From: Ancylothrix sp. D3o
GTDB lineage: Bacteria; Cyanobacteriota; Cyanobacteriia; Cyanobacteriales; Oscillatoriaceae
NCBI RefSeq assembly: GCF_025370775.1
Contig: NZ_JAMXEX010000005.1
Location: 329,230 to 393,229 of the forward strand
Direction: 5' to 3'
DNA length: 64,000 bases
Position numbers and translations under genes: made by a program. The notes below the pieces were generated by a model, which searched no databases, was not told the origin of the DNA, and worked only from the letters and a program-made list of their open reading frames with translations. Position 1 is the stretch's first letter. Each line of letters opens with the position of its first letter. Shown in pieces: positions 18,095 through 26,297 of this stretch.

Positions 18095-18283
18095 TTAAGC
18101 GCGGTCGATGGTGTTTTTAACACTATCTTTGGCATCTTCAACGCTGTGGCGAACAGTGGCTTCGCCTTGTTTCATTTTGCCTTCGGCTTGATCGCCTGCG
18201 TCGCCGGTGACGTTACCCATTGCTTCTTGGGCTTTGCCTTCAATATTTTTGGCTGTGGCTTTGGCTCTTTCTTCTAAACTCAT
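18095..18283 (-). CDS. CsbD family stress protein
   Basis: A 62-residue CsbD-family protein, highly charged and helical (ATAKNIEGKAQEAMGNVTGD, then AEGKMKQGEATVRHS). CsbD members are general-stress-induced small proteins of unknown biochemical role; the cyanobacterial ones are typically this short. A strong ribosome binding site (AAGGAGAAAAATT) precedes the ATG. Its neighbours are also small hydrophilic proteins on the same strand. Confidence 0.9.
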   Translation of the reverse strand: MSLEERAKATAKNIEGKAQEAMGNVTGDAGDQAEGKMKQGEATVRHSVEDAKDSVKNTIDRA

Positions 18284-18437
18284 AATTTTTCTCCTTGTTT
18301 GTGTTTTGGTTTTCTCTTCTTTTAATTTAGCGTTTTTGGTTTTGTTTTGTTCTCTATCTCAAGGGTGATCAATTCTTTTTTGTTGTCTATTTTTGGAAGT
18401 TTTTTGTTTTGATTACAGCGCATGAAATTGTTATAAA

Positions 18438-18632
18438 TCAGCGTTGAGGCTGTTGAATTTTGCGGTCGTTCTCTTCTTTAAGTTCGTCCCCGCTGTGTAG
18501 GGTTTGGGATTCAATGTTTGCAGCGCGTGTTTCGGTTTTTTCCGAAGGTTGGCTGCTATTTTCTCCCATTTTTTGCTGAATTTTGGCTTGTGGGTCGCTG
18601 CGGGTGGTTCTTCCCTCTTTTTCTAGGCTCAT
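18438..18632 (-). CDS. Small hydrophilic protein, possible stress protein
   Basis: A 64-residue, extremely hydrophilic protein without hydrophobic core (Lys, Glu, Gln, Ser, Arg rich; for example KIQQKMGENSSQPSEKTE). It begins MSLEKEGR, like the MSLEERAK of the CsbD protein next to it, so it may be a diverged relative or share the leader. It has a ribosome binding site (AAAGGAGCAAA) before the ATG. It is probably intrinsically disordered. No family assignment. Confidence 0.6.
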   Translation of the reverse strand: MSLEKEGRTTRSDPQAKIQQKMGENSSQPSEKTETRAANIESQTLHSGDELKEENDRKIQQPQR

Positions 18633-19058
18633 TTTGCTCCTTTGCCGTTTCGGTAGTTCTATATTATTTAAGTTAAGAGTGTTTTTTTTAGCCGTCCTCT
18701 ACCTGGGGGTATAATTCGAGGGCGAGAGCGGGTGAAATGTTTGTTATCTAGTTGGGGATCACGGCTTTAATATGAAGATCGCAAGCAAAGCTGAATGAGT
18801 AAAAGTGCTGAGGAGCCGGATAAAGGAATATTTTAATGAAAGTATTTATTGGCTAAAGGTGGGATTAACCCGCCAAAAAAAGGGGGTTTTTACGCCTATC
18901 AAAGGGTGGGTTTAGTGATTTTTGGCAAAAAATGCTAAAATTAAGTAAGTAAGATAAACAAACCGGCCAGAAACGTTTGCTTGATTGTTAGTAAATCAGC
19001 ACTCCCCAGAGAGGCCGGTGTTAAAATATAAATTTGGAAGTAACTGCATAAATTGCTC
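18633..19058. other. Divergent intergenic region upstream of uvrB
   Basis: These 426 bases contain a perfect TATAAT at 18710-18715 in plus orientation (no good -35 seen), a 13-codon frame beginning MSKSAEEPDK near 18794, and a hairpin-prone stretch near 18870-18910 (aacccgcc, then agggggtttttacgcc). A small RNA or a long uvrB leader is possible. No gene is supported. Confidence 0.4.
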
Positions 19059-21056
19059 ATGGCAGAATTTCATTTGCAAGCGCCTTTTGTTCCCACCGGC
19101 GACCAACCACAAGCTATCGCCCAATTGGTAAAAGGAATACAGGCCGGTTATCCCCATCAAACCTTGTTGGGCGCAACCGGCACCGGCAAAACATTTTCTA
19201 TAGCTTCAGTCATTGAAAAAATCGGTAAACCTACGCTTGTTCTCGCCCACAATAAAACCCTCGCCGCCCAATTGTGTAATGAGTTAAGGCAATTTTTTCC
19301 TGAGAATGCTGTAGAATATTTCATCAGTTATTACGACTATTACCAACCGGAAGCTTATATTCCTGTTACGGATACTTACATCGAAAAAACAGCCTCAATT
19401 AATGAGGAAATTGATATGTTGCGTCACTCAGCAACGCGCTCATTATTTGAACGTCAAGATGTGATTGTGGTGGCTTCGATTAGCTGTATTTACGGTTTAG
19501 GGATGCCGGCGGAATATTTCAAAGCTTCGATTCCTTTACGAGTCGGAAAAGAAGTCAATCAGCGCGAATTATTGCGGGATTTAGCGACGGTTCAATATAG
19601 CCGCAATGATACAGAATTAGGTCGAGGCAAATTCCGCGTCCGGGGTGATGTTTTGGAAATTGGGCCGGCCTATGAAGACCGTATTATTCGCGTTGAATTT
19701 TTTGGCGATGAAATTGAAGCGATCCGCTATGTAGATCCGGTAACAGGTAGTATTTTACAAAGTTTAGAAGGCTTAAATGTTTATCCAGCACGTCACTTTG
19801 TCACGCCTGAAGATAAACTCGAAGACGCTTGTCTCGCCATTCGGCAAGAATTAGAAGAACGGCTGGAAGAGTTGAATAAAGAAGGTAAGTTACTTGAAGC
19901 CCAGCGCCTTGAACAACGCTGTCGGTATGATTTAGAGATGTTGGAAGAGGTGGGATATTGCAATGGTGTAGAAAATTATTCGCGGCATTTGGCAGGCAGA
20001 ATGGCCGGTGAACCGCCGGAATGTTTAATTGATTATTTCCCGAAAGATTGGCTATTAGTGGTGGATGAATCCCACGTTACAGTTCCCCAAATTCGCGGGA
20101 TGTATAATGGCGACCAAGCGCGGAAAAAAGTATTAATTGATCATGGTTTTCGCTTACCGAGTGCGGCGGATAACCGGCCCCTAAAGTCTGATGAATTTTG
20201 GGATAAAGTTAATCAATGTATTTTCGTTTCTGCAACGCCTGGAGATTGGGAAATGCAGTTAACAGAAGGGAAAATAGCCGAGCAAATTATTCGACCCACC
20301 GGCGTGCTTGATCCAGAGATTTTTGTCCGTCCAACGGAGGGGCAAATTGATGATTTGTTAGGGGAAATTAAAGAACGAGTTGTTAAACAAGAACGGGTAC
20401 TTGTGACAACTTTAACAAAACGGATGGCAGAAGATTTGACAGAATATTTGCAAGAGCGAGCTATCCGTGTCCGCTATTTGCATTCAGAAATCAAATCAAT
20501 TGAGCGCATTGAGATTATTCAAGCGTTGCAAGAAGGTGAGTTTGATGTGTTAGTTGGGGTGAACTTATTACGGGAAGGTTTAGACTTACCGGAAGTTTCC
20601 CTGGTGGCGATTTTAGATGCAGATAAGGAGGGTTTTTTGCGTGCAGAACGTTCGCTTATTCAAACCATCGGACGAGCGGCGCGTCATGTGCGCGGACAAG
20701 CGATTTTGTATGGGGATAATTTGACGAAAAGTATGATTAAGGCGATGGAAGAAACGGATCGCCGCAGGGGTATTCAGATGGCGTATAATCGGATGCACAA
20801 TATTACGCCGCAGCCGATTAAGAAAAAGTCGGGGAATGCAATTTTGGCGTTTTTGGATGTCTCAAGACGGTTGAATTCTCAGCAGTTGGAGGTGGCTTAT
20901 GAGCAGGCGGATGATTTATCTTTGGAACAAATACCAGAGTTAATTACGCAGTTGGAAGCGCAGATGAAGGAGGCGGCGAAAAAGTTGGAATTTGAGCAGG
21001 CGGCGAAGTACCGAGATCAGATTAAGCATCTGCGAGATAAGATGTTGGGGAATTAG
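19059..21056 (+). CDS. uvrB: UvrABC excision nuclease subunit B
   Basis: UvrB is the damage-verification helicase of nucleotide excision repair; it is loaded by UvrA and recruits UvrC. The 665-residue protein has the full set: Walker A in [16 protein letters not shown] (about residue 38), the beta-hairpin region [23 protein letters not shown] stretch [15 protein letters not shown], Walker [16 protein letters not shown], helicase motifs [35 protein letters not shown] and [10 protein letters not shown], and the C-terminal UVR domain ([20 protein letters not shown]) that binds UvrC. Start is the ATG at 19059 ([10 protein letters not shown]); an upstream TTG is less likely. The gene is alone in its orientation. 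Confidence 0.98.
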   Translation: MAEFHLQAPFVPTGDQPQAIAQLVKGIQAGYPHQTLLGATGTGKTFSIASVIEKIGKPTLVLAHNKTLAAQLCNELRQFFPENAVEYFISYYDYYQPEAYIPVTDTYIEKTASINEEIDMLRHSATRSLFERQDVIVVASISCIYGLGMPAEYFKASIPLRVGKEVNQRELLRDLATVQYSRNDTELGRGKFRVRGDVLEIGPAYEDRIIRVEFFGDEIEAIRYVDPVTGSILQSLEGLNVYPARHFVTPEDKLEDACLAIRQELEERLEELNKEGKLLEAQRLEQRCRYDLEMLEEVGYCNGVENYSRHLAGRMAGEPPECLIDYFPKDWLLVVDESHVTVPQIRGMYNGDQARKKVLIDHGFRLPSAADNRPLKSDEFWDKVNQCIFVSATPGDWEMQLTEGKIAEQIIRPTGVLDPEIFVRPTEGQIDDLLGEIKERVVKQERVLVTTLTKRMAEDLTEYLQERAIRVRYLHSEIKSIERIEIIQALQEGEFDVLVGVNLLREGLDLPEVSLVAILDADKEGFLRAERSLIQTIGRAARHVRGQAILYGDNLTKSMIKAMEETDRRRGIQMAYNRMHNITPQPIKKKSGNAILAFLDVSRRLNSQQLEVAYEQADDLSLEQIPELITQLEAQMKEAAKKLEFEQAAKYRDQIKHLRDKMLGN

Positions 21057-21061
21057 TTAGT

Positions 21062-21116
21062 TTGGGTTGGGTTGGGTTGAGTTGAGTTGGGTTTCGCTTT
21101 GCTCAACCCAACCTAC
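21062..21116. repeat. Palindromic repeat after uvrB (gttgggt family)
   Basis: Arms gttgggttgag and ctcaacccaac are inverted around a gtttcgctttg core. It belongs to the same dispersed family as 3942-4040 and 21891-21924 and could act as a terminator between the convergent uvrB and Uma2 genes. Confidence 0.7.
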
Positions 21117-21119
21117 GAT

Positions 21120-21815
21120 TTACAATTGTTTGGGATCTATTCCAAATTCTCGCAATTTTGCTTCTAAGAGTTCATTGCGCCGGCGTTGTTGTTCGAGTTC
21201 AGATAAAGCATTTTCTTTTTCTTGACGTTCTTGTTCTCGAAGTTGTCCAATTTCCACAAAAGATAAAAACTTTTGTCCATCTGGCCGGTAAATTTCTAGG
21301 GTATCGTCTGGAAGTTCAAAGCGGATATTTAAACGGGGACTCACCCATCCATTAATTTCTTCGATGATTTCTAAATGTTGTCCTGAACGCAAATAGCCAA
21401 TGAATTCATTATCATCTGGATCGTAGATGTAATATTCTTCTACGCCGTAAGTTTCGTAAAATTTGAATTTCAAAGCCATTTTTTTGAGCCGGTTTCCGGG
21501 GGATAATATTTCAAATACAACTTGCGGGGGGATGTTGTTTTCTTCCCATTGTTTATAGGAACCTCGGTCGCCTTTTGGCCGGTTGAAAACAACCATAGTA
21601 TCGGGTGCTTGGCGTCGTTTGTTATCGCCTTCTACGGGATACCATAGTAAGTCACCGGCTACAAAAACATCGGGGTTATTTGCGTATAATAATTCGAGGT
21701 TTTCTTTGATGGTGACAATCCAGCGGAATTGTTTGGTATTATCTGACATGGGTTCGCCGTCGCTGTCGGGGTAGATGATGGCCGGTTTTTTTGTGCTTTC
21801 GAGTTGTTTGATCAT
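21120..21815 (-). CDS. Uma2 family protein (PD-(D/E)XK-like)
   Basis: A 231-residue member of the Uma2/DUF820 family, which is greatly expanded in cyanobacteria and has a restriction-endonuclease-like fold. Visible core: VFVAGDLLWYP, APDTMVVFNRPKGDRGSYKQWEE, PPQVVFEILSPGNRLKKMALKFKF (E-x-L-S-P with the downstream Lys), YGVEEYYIYDPDDNEF. The C-terminus is a coiled coil (LREQERQEKENALSELEQQ). The biological role of Uma2 proteins is not established. It is flanked on both sides by palindromic repeats. Confidence 0.9.
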   Translation of the reverse strand: MIKQLESTKKPAIIYPDSDGEPMSDNTKQFRWIVTIKENLELLYANNPDVFVAGDLLWYPVEGDNKRRQAPDTMVVFNRPKGDRGSYKQWEENNIPPQVVFEILSPGNRLKKMALKFKFYETYGVEEYYIYDPDDNEFIGYLRSGQHLEIIEEINGWVSPRLNIRFELPDDTLEIYRPDGQKFLSFVEIGQLREQERQEKENALSELEQQRRRNELLEAKLREFGIDPKQL

Positions 21816-21890
21816 AAATAAATTACCTTTTTAAAGTTGGAATTGAGAGGCCGGTGGGTTAGGATGATTTTAACAAATAGGCCGGTTTTT

Positions 21891-21924
21891 GTAGGTTGGG
21901 TAGAACGAAGTGAAACCCAACCCA
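21891..21924. repeat. Palindromic repeat (gtaggttgggt family)
   Basis: gtaggttgggtag and gaaacccaaccc are inverted around an aacgaagt core, upstream of the Uma2 gene. Confidence 0.7.
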
Positions 21925-22004
21925 TACAACACTAGCCTTTTCACCCACCGGCCACTTTTTGCAAAAATCTCCTATCATTTTTATAACCCTATTATCTTAT
22001 CGCT

Positions 22005-22265
22005 ATGACAACTACCCCTCTAACAAAAGCCTATGAAGAATTAATCGAATTTATAGCCACCGGCACCACTCCCCAAAGCCTAATTAACTTTCAAGCTTCT
22101 GATACCGTAAAACAGCGGGTAATACACCTAATTGAGCTAGAAAAAATCAACAGCCTCACTCAAGACGAAAAGAAAGAATTAGACAACTATATGCAAATTG
22201 AACATTTGATGAGGTTAGCAAAAGCAAAAGCCTATAAATACCTGCCAACCTCATCACATCAATAA
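22005..22265 (+). CDS. Small antitoxin-like cyanobacterial protein
   Basis: An 86-residue helical protein with the recurring cyanobacterial pattern FIATGTTPQSLINFQAS, then a VKQRVIHLIELEKINSL helix, LTQDEKKELDNYMQIEHLMRLAKAKA. Proteins of this pattern are usually encoded just before a small endonuclease or PIN-type gene and are thought to be antitoxin-like, but no toxin-like partner follows here: the next gene is a convergent dienelactone hydrolase 12 bases away. It may be an orphan. No membrane segment or signal peptide. Confidence 0.7.
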   Translation: MTTTPLTKAYEELIEFIATGTTPQSLINFQASDTVKQRVIHLIELEKINSLTQDEKKELDNYMQIEHLMRLAKAKAYKYLPTSSHQ

Positions 22266-22277
22266 AAAATCGAAATA

Positions 22278-23114
22278 CTAACTCACCCCATACTCCTTAA
22301 ACCAAGCTAACAACCGGCGCCACCCATCCTCCGCCGGCTCCTTGCGATAAGTAGGCCGGTAATCAGCATAAAAACCATGCGGAGCATCCGGGTATAAAAT
22401 AATCTCAGAACCACTCTCCCCAGCCTTCAAAATACCCCGCATTTTCTCTACCGCCTCATTAGGAATTAAATCATCCTTACCCCCATACAAACCCAAAACC
22501 GGCACCTTCAAATACGGCGCAACATCAATCGGATGCTTAGGCGTTAAAGCCGTCGAATCAGACATCAACCGGCCATACCAAGCCACCCCCGCCTTAATTT
22601 TAGGATTATGCGCCGCATACATCCAAACAACCCTTCCTCCCCAACAAAACCCCGTAATTCCAACCTTATTACCATCCCCCTTACTAGACTTTTCTGCCCA
22701 AGCAATTGTCGCATCCAAATCAGACATAACCTGAGCATCAGGAACCTTAGAAACTACCTTAGAAACAATCTCTTGAACATTCGTCATCCCCGAAACATCA
22801 CCCTGACGAGCAAACATTTCTGGCGCAATTGCTAAATATCCTAACTTAGCAAACCGGCGACAAACATCCTGAATATGTTCATGCACCCCAAAAATTTCTT
22901 GCACCACCAAAACTACCGGAAAACTATTACCAGATGCCGGCATTGCACGATAAGCCGGTATTTCTCCATCCTCTACCGGAATTTTTACCTCACCGGCAAT
23001 TAAACCCTCACTATCCGTCTTAATTGTTTGGGCTGAAATTGGGCCCGCCGCCACCGCAAAACCAACCGCAAGTGCAGACATTACAAAAAACTGCCGGCGT
23101 GTTAAATCAGCCAT
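22278..23114 (-). CDS. Dienelactone hydrolase family protein, Tat-exported
   Basis: A 278-residue alpha/beta hydrolase of the dienelactone hydrolase family. The N-terminus [18 protein letters not shown] is a twin-arginine signal, so export to the periplasm is likely. The domain has [18 protein letters not shown] (oxyanion region), the nucleophile elbow GFCWGGR with Cys in place of Ser, as is usual for this family, Asp in [12 protein letters not shown] and His in [16 protein letters not shown]. The GCxG-type Cys-Asp-His triad is complete. I start at ATG 23114; the track-like upstream start adds nine residues before the Tat motif. The natural substrate is unknown. Confidence 0.88.
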   Translation of the reverse strand: MADLTRRQFFVMSALAVGFAVAAGPISAQTIKTDSEGLIAGEVKIPVEDGEIPAYRAMPASGNSFPVVLVVQEIFGVHEHIQDVCRRFAKLGYLAIAPEMFARQGDVSGMTNVQEIVSKVVSKVPDAQVMSDLDATIAWAEKSSKGDGNKVGITGFCWGGRVVWMYAAHNPKIKAGVAWYGRLMSDSTALTPKHPIDVAPYLKVPVLGLYGGKDDLIPNEAVEKMRGILKAGESGSEIILYPDAPHGFYADYRPTYRKEPAEDGWRRLLAWFKEYGVS

Positions 23115-23425
23115 AAATCTTTGCTCCAAAAAGTAATACAACGCTATCAGGAATCTGCTGTTTTTTAACCAATCATACCAGATTTAATTTTCAGAGTGGG
23201 GTTTTTTGGATTTGTGGGAGAGGTTTTATTTTTTAACCGCAGATGTTAGGCGTAGCCTGCACTTCGTGCGTACGCAGATGAACGCGGATAGGTTATCTGT
23301 TTGAAATTGGATTTGGGATGAGGGATGACTGTTGATTAAAAAAATCTTTACAGACTCTTCATAATTTTAGCGCCTCAACTCTTGGCAAATTAGGCATAAC
23401 AGAAAGAGAGGCTTTTATTAAAAAA
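23115..23425. other. Divergent intergenic region with an atctgcg repeat
   Basis: No gene is seen. The segment 23234-23290 carries an interrupted copy of the dispersed atctgcgttcatctgcgg repeat (here aaccgcagatg ... cgcagatgaacgcgg), also found at 28190 and 55100. The plus strand is already C/A-biased at the DegT gene start. Confidence 0.55.
23234..23290. repeat. Dispersed atctgcg repeat (reverse orientation, with insert)
   Basis: Starts aaccgcagatg and ends cgcagatgaacgcgg, with a small palindromic insert (gcctgcacttcgtgcgtacgc) between. It is the reverse complement of the copies at 28190-28227 and 55100-55133. Confidence 0.6.
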
Positions 23426-24568
23426 ATGACGCCAAATACCATAAATAAAATACCGTTCGTTGACTTTAGCCACCAACACCAACCGATCCAAACTCAACTC
23501 GAACAAGCAATCCAAACCGTAATTCAACGCGGCGATTTTGTCTTAGGAGAAGCCCTGACAGAATTTGAAAATGCTTTTGCCGGCGCCTGTGGTGTCAAAT
23601 ATGGCATCGGCGTTGCTTGTGGTACTGATGCTATTGCCCTTGGATTACAAGCCTGTGGAATTCGTAGCGGTGATGAAATCTTGGTTCCCGCCAACACTTT
23701 TATCGCCACCGTGATCGGAGTTTTGCGGGCCGGTGCAGTTCCTATCCTCGTTGATTGTGACGTAGAAACAGCCTTAATTGACCTGGAAGCAGCCGAAAAA
23801 GCAATTTCCCCCAAAACAAAAGCAATCTTGCCGGTGCATTTATACGGCCAAATGGTCTCGCCAAAACAACTCCTCGACTTCGCCGGCACCCATAACCTCT
23901 TCATCTTTGAAGACGCAGCCCAAGCCCACCTCGCTTTATCCGAAGGCTACCGCGCCGGCAGCATCGGTAAAGCCAGCGCCTTCAGCTTTTATCCCAGCAA
24001 AAACCTCGGCGGTTTTGGTGACGGCGGAATGGTAGTCACCCCCGATCCCGACATTGCCAAAAATCTCCGTTCCCTCCGCAACTACGGCGCCCCCCAAAAA
24101 TATCTCCACACCGACACCGGCACAAATAGCCGCCTCGACACCCTCCAAGCCGCCGTCTTAAACGTCAAACTTCCACACCTTCGGAAATGGAACCAACAAC
24201 GAAACACAGCAGCCCAAAACTATGAGAATTTATTGCACAATAAACCTATCATCCCTCTCCAAAACAAAACAGCCACCGGCCATGTTTATCACCTCTATGT
24301 TATTCGTATCCCCCACCCCTTAGATCGCAATTTTTTTCAACAACAACTTGCCGAAATTGGCATCCAAACCGGCATCCATTATCCCCTACCTTGCCACCTC
24401 CAACCCGCCTATCAAAACTTAGGCTATCAAAAAGGCGATTTTCCCGCCGCTGAAACCCTCTCTCAAGAAATACTTTCCTTGCCTATGTATCCGGGTTTAA
24501 CCCCCTCCCAAATTCAGCAAGTCATCAACAGTATAGAACTTGTTTTGTGCCATCAAAATAAACTATAA
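23426..24568 (+). CDS. DegT/DnrJ/EryC1/StrS sugar aminotransferase
   Basis: A 380-residue PLP-dependent nucleotide-sugar aminotransferase. Signatures in order: VDFSHQHQPIQTQLE opening, GVACGTDAIALGLQACGI (phosphate loop), DEILVPANTFIATVIGV, PVHLYGQMV, FEDAAQAHLA (PLP Asp), the PLP Lys in AFSFYPSKNLGGFGDGGMV near residue 190, and TNSRLDTLQAAVL. These enzymes make amino sugars for lipopolysaccharide or exopolysaccharide. The gene ends four bases before the exosortase gene, so the two are very likely cotranscribed with the export genes downstream. The plus strand is strongly C/A-rich. Confidence 0.93.
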   Translation: MTPNTINKIPFVDFSHQHQPIQTQLEQAIQTVIQRGDFVLGEALTEFENAFAGACGVKYGIGVACGTDAIALGLQACGIRSGDEILVPANTFIATVIGVLRAGAVPILVDCDVETALIDLEAAEKAISPKTKAILPVHLYGQMVSPKQLLDFAGTHNLFIFEDAAQAHLALSEGYRAGSIGKASAFSFYPSKNLGGFGDGGMVVTPDPDIAKNLRSLRNYGAPQKYLHTDTGTNSRLDTLQAAVLNVKLPHLRKWNQQRNTAAQNYENLLHNKPIIPLQNKTATGHVYHLYVIRIPHPLDRNFFQQQLAEIGIQTGIHYPLPCHLQPAYQNLGYQKGDFPAAETLSQEILSLPMYPGLTPSQIQQVINSIELVLCHQNKL

Positions 24569-24572
24569 AATC

Positions 24573-25469
24573 ATGCAAATTGAACGCAAAATTACTGACA
24601 ATATCCAGCCATACCTCCTTTTTGGCAGCATCCTAAGTCTGCTAAGCATTTTGTATGCACCCGTGCTGATTCACTGGTACCAAGGCTGGCTAAAAATGAT
24701 TAAAATCAGCCTTGAACACGAATATTTCAGTCACGGACTCATCGGCTTACCTTTCGCCGCCTATATTAGTTGGCTCGACCGGCACAACTGGCAAAAACTC
24801 CCCAACCAAACTCATCCCCTCGGTGGTTTTTTGCTTGGACTTGCAGGAGTTATGTATCTCAGCGGACTACCCGATCTTGTCAATTTATCCTTTCCAATTA
24901 TTTTAACCGGCATGAGTTTATGGTTTAAAGGAATTGCCGGTTTAAAACAACAAGGCTTTCCCCTCCTTCTCACATTTTTAGCCACCCCCAACGAACTACC
25001 TTATCTTATTGCCCCTTACACCTTACCTCTGCAAAGTTTTATTGCTGGATGTGCGGGATTTTTCCTCATTCAATTAGGTATGGACGTTACCGTTCAAAAC
25101 ATTAACATTTTTGTTGGTGACAAAATTGTAGAAGTCGCCCCTCACTGTGCCGGTTTAAAAATGTTATTTACCAGCCTTTATGTCAGTTTAATGCTAATTA
25201 ATTGGTACGGCACCTGGACATCCCGCGCCACAACCATCACATTTTTAACCCTTACCGTACTAATGAGTACCATTGCAAACATTATTCGCAACACCTTACT
25301 CACCTTATTTCACGGCACCGGCGCCAACCAACTTTTTAACTGGCTACATGACGGATGGGGCGGAGATTTATACTCGGCAATTATGCTAGTTTTATTAATA
25401 GTCATCCTCAACGGCCTGGAAAAACTCAAAGAAGTCTTTACCTTTGAACCAGAAACCGAAGATGGGTAA
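24573..25469 (+). CDS. Cyanoexosortase B (exosortase/archaeosortase family)
   Basis: A 298-residue polytopic membrane transpeptidase. About eight hydrophobic helices are visible. The exosortase triad is present: Cys in VAPHCAGLKML, Arg in ANIIRNTLLT and His in WLHDGWGGDLYS near the C-terminus. Exosortases cleave and attach PEP-CTERM-type proteins at the envelope, usually together with exopolysaccharide. The variant with a small associated protein next door is cyanoexosortase B. Start is the ATG at 24573 (MQIERKITDN), four bases after the aminotransferase stop; an in-frame TTG lies inside that gene. No PEP-CTERM substrate is in this window. Confidence 0.9.
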   Translation: MQIERKITDNIQPYLLFGSILSLLSILYAPVLIHWYQGWLKMIKISLEHEYFSHGLIGLPFAAYISWLDRHNWQKLPNQTHPLGGFLLGLAGVMYLSGLPDLVNLSFPIILTGMSLWFKGIAGLKQQGFPLLLTFLATPNELPYLIAPYTLPLQSFIAGCAGFFLIQLGMDVTVQNINIFVGDKIVEVAPHCAGLKMLFTSLYVSLMLINWYGTWTSRATTITFLTLTVLMSTIANIIRNTLLTLFHGTGANQLFNWLHDGWGGDLYSAIMLVLLIVILNGLEKLKEVFTFEPETEDG

Positions 25470-25538
25470 ATACTAATTGCACACATGACAAATTAGCTTA
25501 CGGGCAGTGTCCCTCTGCCTGCCCTAGACAAACCACCC

Positions 25539-26234
25539 ATGAAAAATGAAAGCCTTTCTAAAATAATTTTATTCCTATTTTTATTAGGGGTAATAGTAGT
25601 GGGGGCAATTCCAGGGTATTTTAGCGGATATTGGCGATGGCAAAAGCCCCCAGCAGTTGCAAATATTGAACAACTCAGACATCTACGCACAACCGGCCTC
25701 ACAGTAGAAAACTGGCAAACCCTCGATAAACAACCCTTAAACATCGGCGGTTTGCATTGGATTTTACAAGACATCCAAAACGATACTAAAACCAAAGCCT
25801 TAATCTTATTATTACCCCAATCAGAATCTACAGATCAACCACAAGTTGAATGGACAGATATCAGCGGTTTACAGCGGTGGAACATGGACTCACAAACCCA
25901 AATTAAATTTACAGCAACCACCCCACAAAATCCCCCTTCTAATACATCCCAAACAGCCACAGTAGAAGCAAATTTTTTTCGGGCCTGGAGTGACCGGCAA
26001 ACCTGGGCAGTAGTCTCTTGGTACGCCTTCCCCACCGGCGGAAACCCATCACCCCAAGCATGGTTTTGGGCAGATCGTAAAGCCCAACTCTCTAACCGGC
26101 GTGTTCCCTGGGTTGCAGTTAGCATCCAAATTTTTATCGAACCATTAGGAGATATCTCCAAAATCAGGCCGGTGGCCGAATCTTTGGCTAAAAATGTTCA
26201 AACTGCTTTAATGACCGGCCCCTTGGCAGAATAG
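25539..26234 (+). CDS. Cyanoexosortase B system-associated protein
   Basis: A 231-residue membrane-anchored protein: one N-terminal helix (IILFLFLLGVIVVGAIPGYF), then a periplasmic domain with WRWQKPP, LRTTGLTVENWQTLDKQPLNIGG-type segments, FFRAWSDRQTWAVVSWYAFPTGG, and a C-terminal IFIEPLGDISKIRPVAESLA. This is the partner that regularly follows cyanoexosortase B; some versions resemble the EpsI domain fused to other exosortases. Its role in sorting is not known. It lies 69 bases after the exosortase gene on the same strand. Confidence 0.82.
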   Translation: MKNESLSKIILFLFLLGVIVVGAIPGYFSGYWRWQKPPAVANIEQLRHLRTTGLTVENWQTLDKQPLNIGGLHWILQDIQNDTKTKALILLLPQSESTDQPQVEWTDISGLQRWNMDSQTQIKFTATTPQNPPSNTSQTATVEANFFRAWSDRQTWAVVSWYAFPTGGNPSPQAWFWADRKAQLSNRRVPWVAVSIQIFIEPLGDISKIRPVAESLAKNVQTALMTGPLAE

Positions 26235-26297
26235 GAGATCATAATACAACCGAACCCATCGGCCCCTTATCATTTAGCCATGAGCATTTACCATTGA

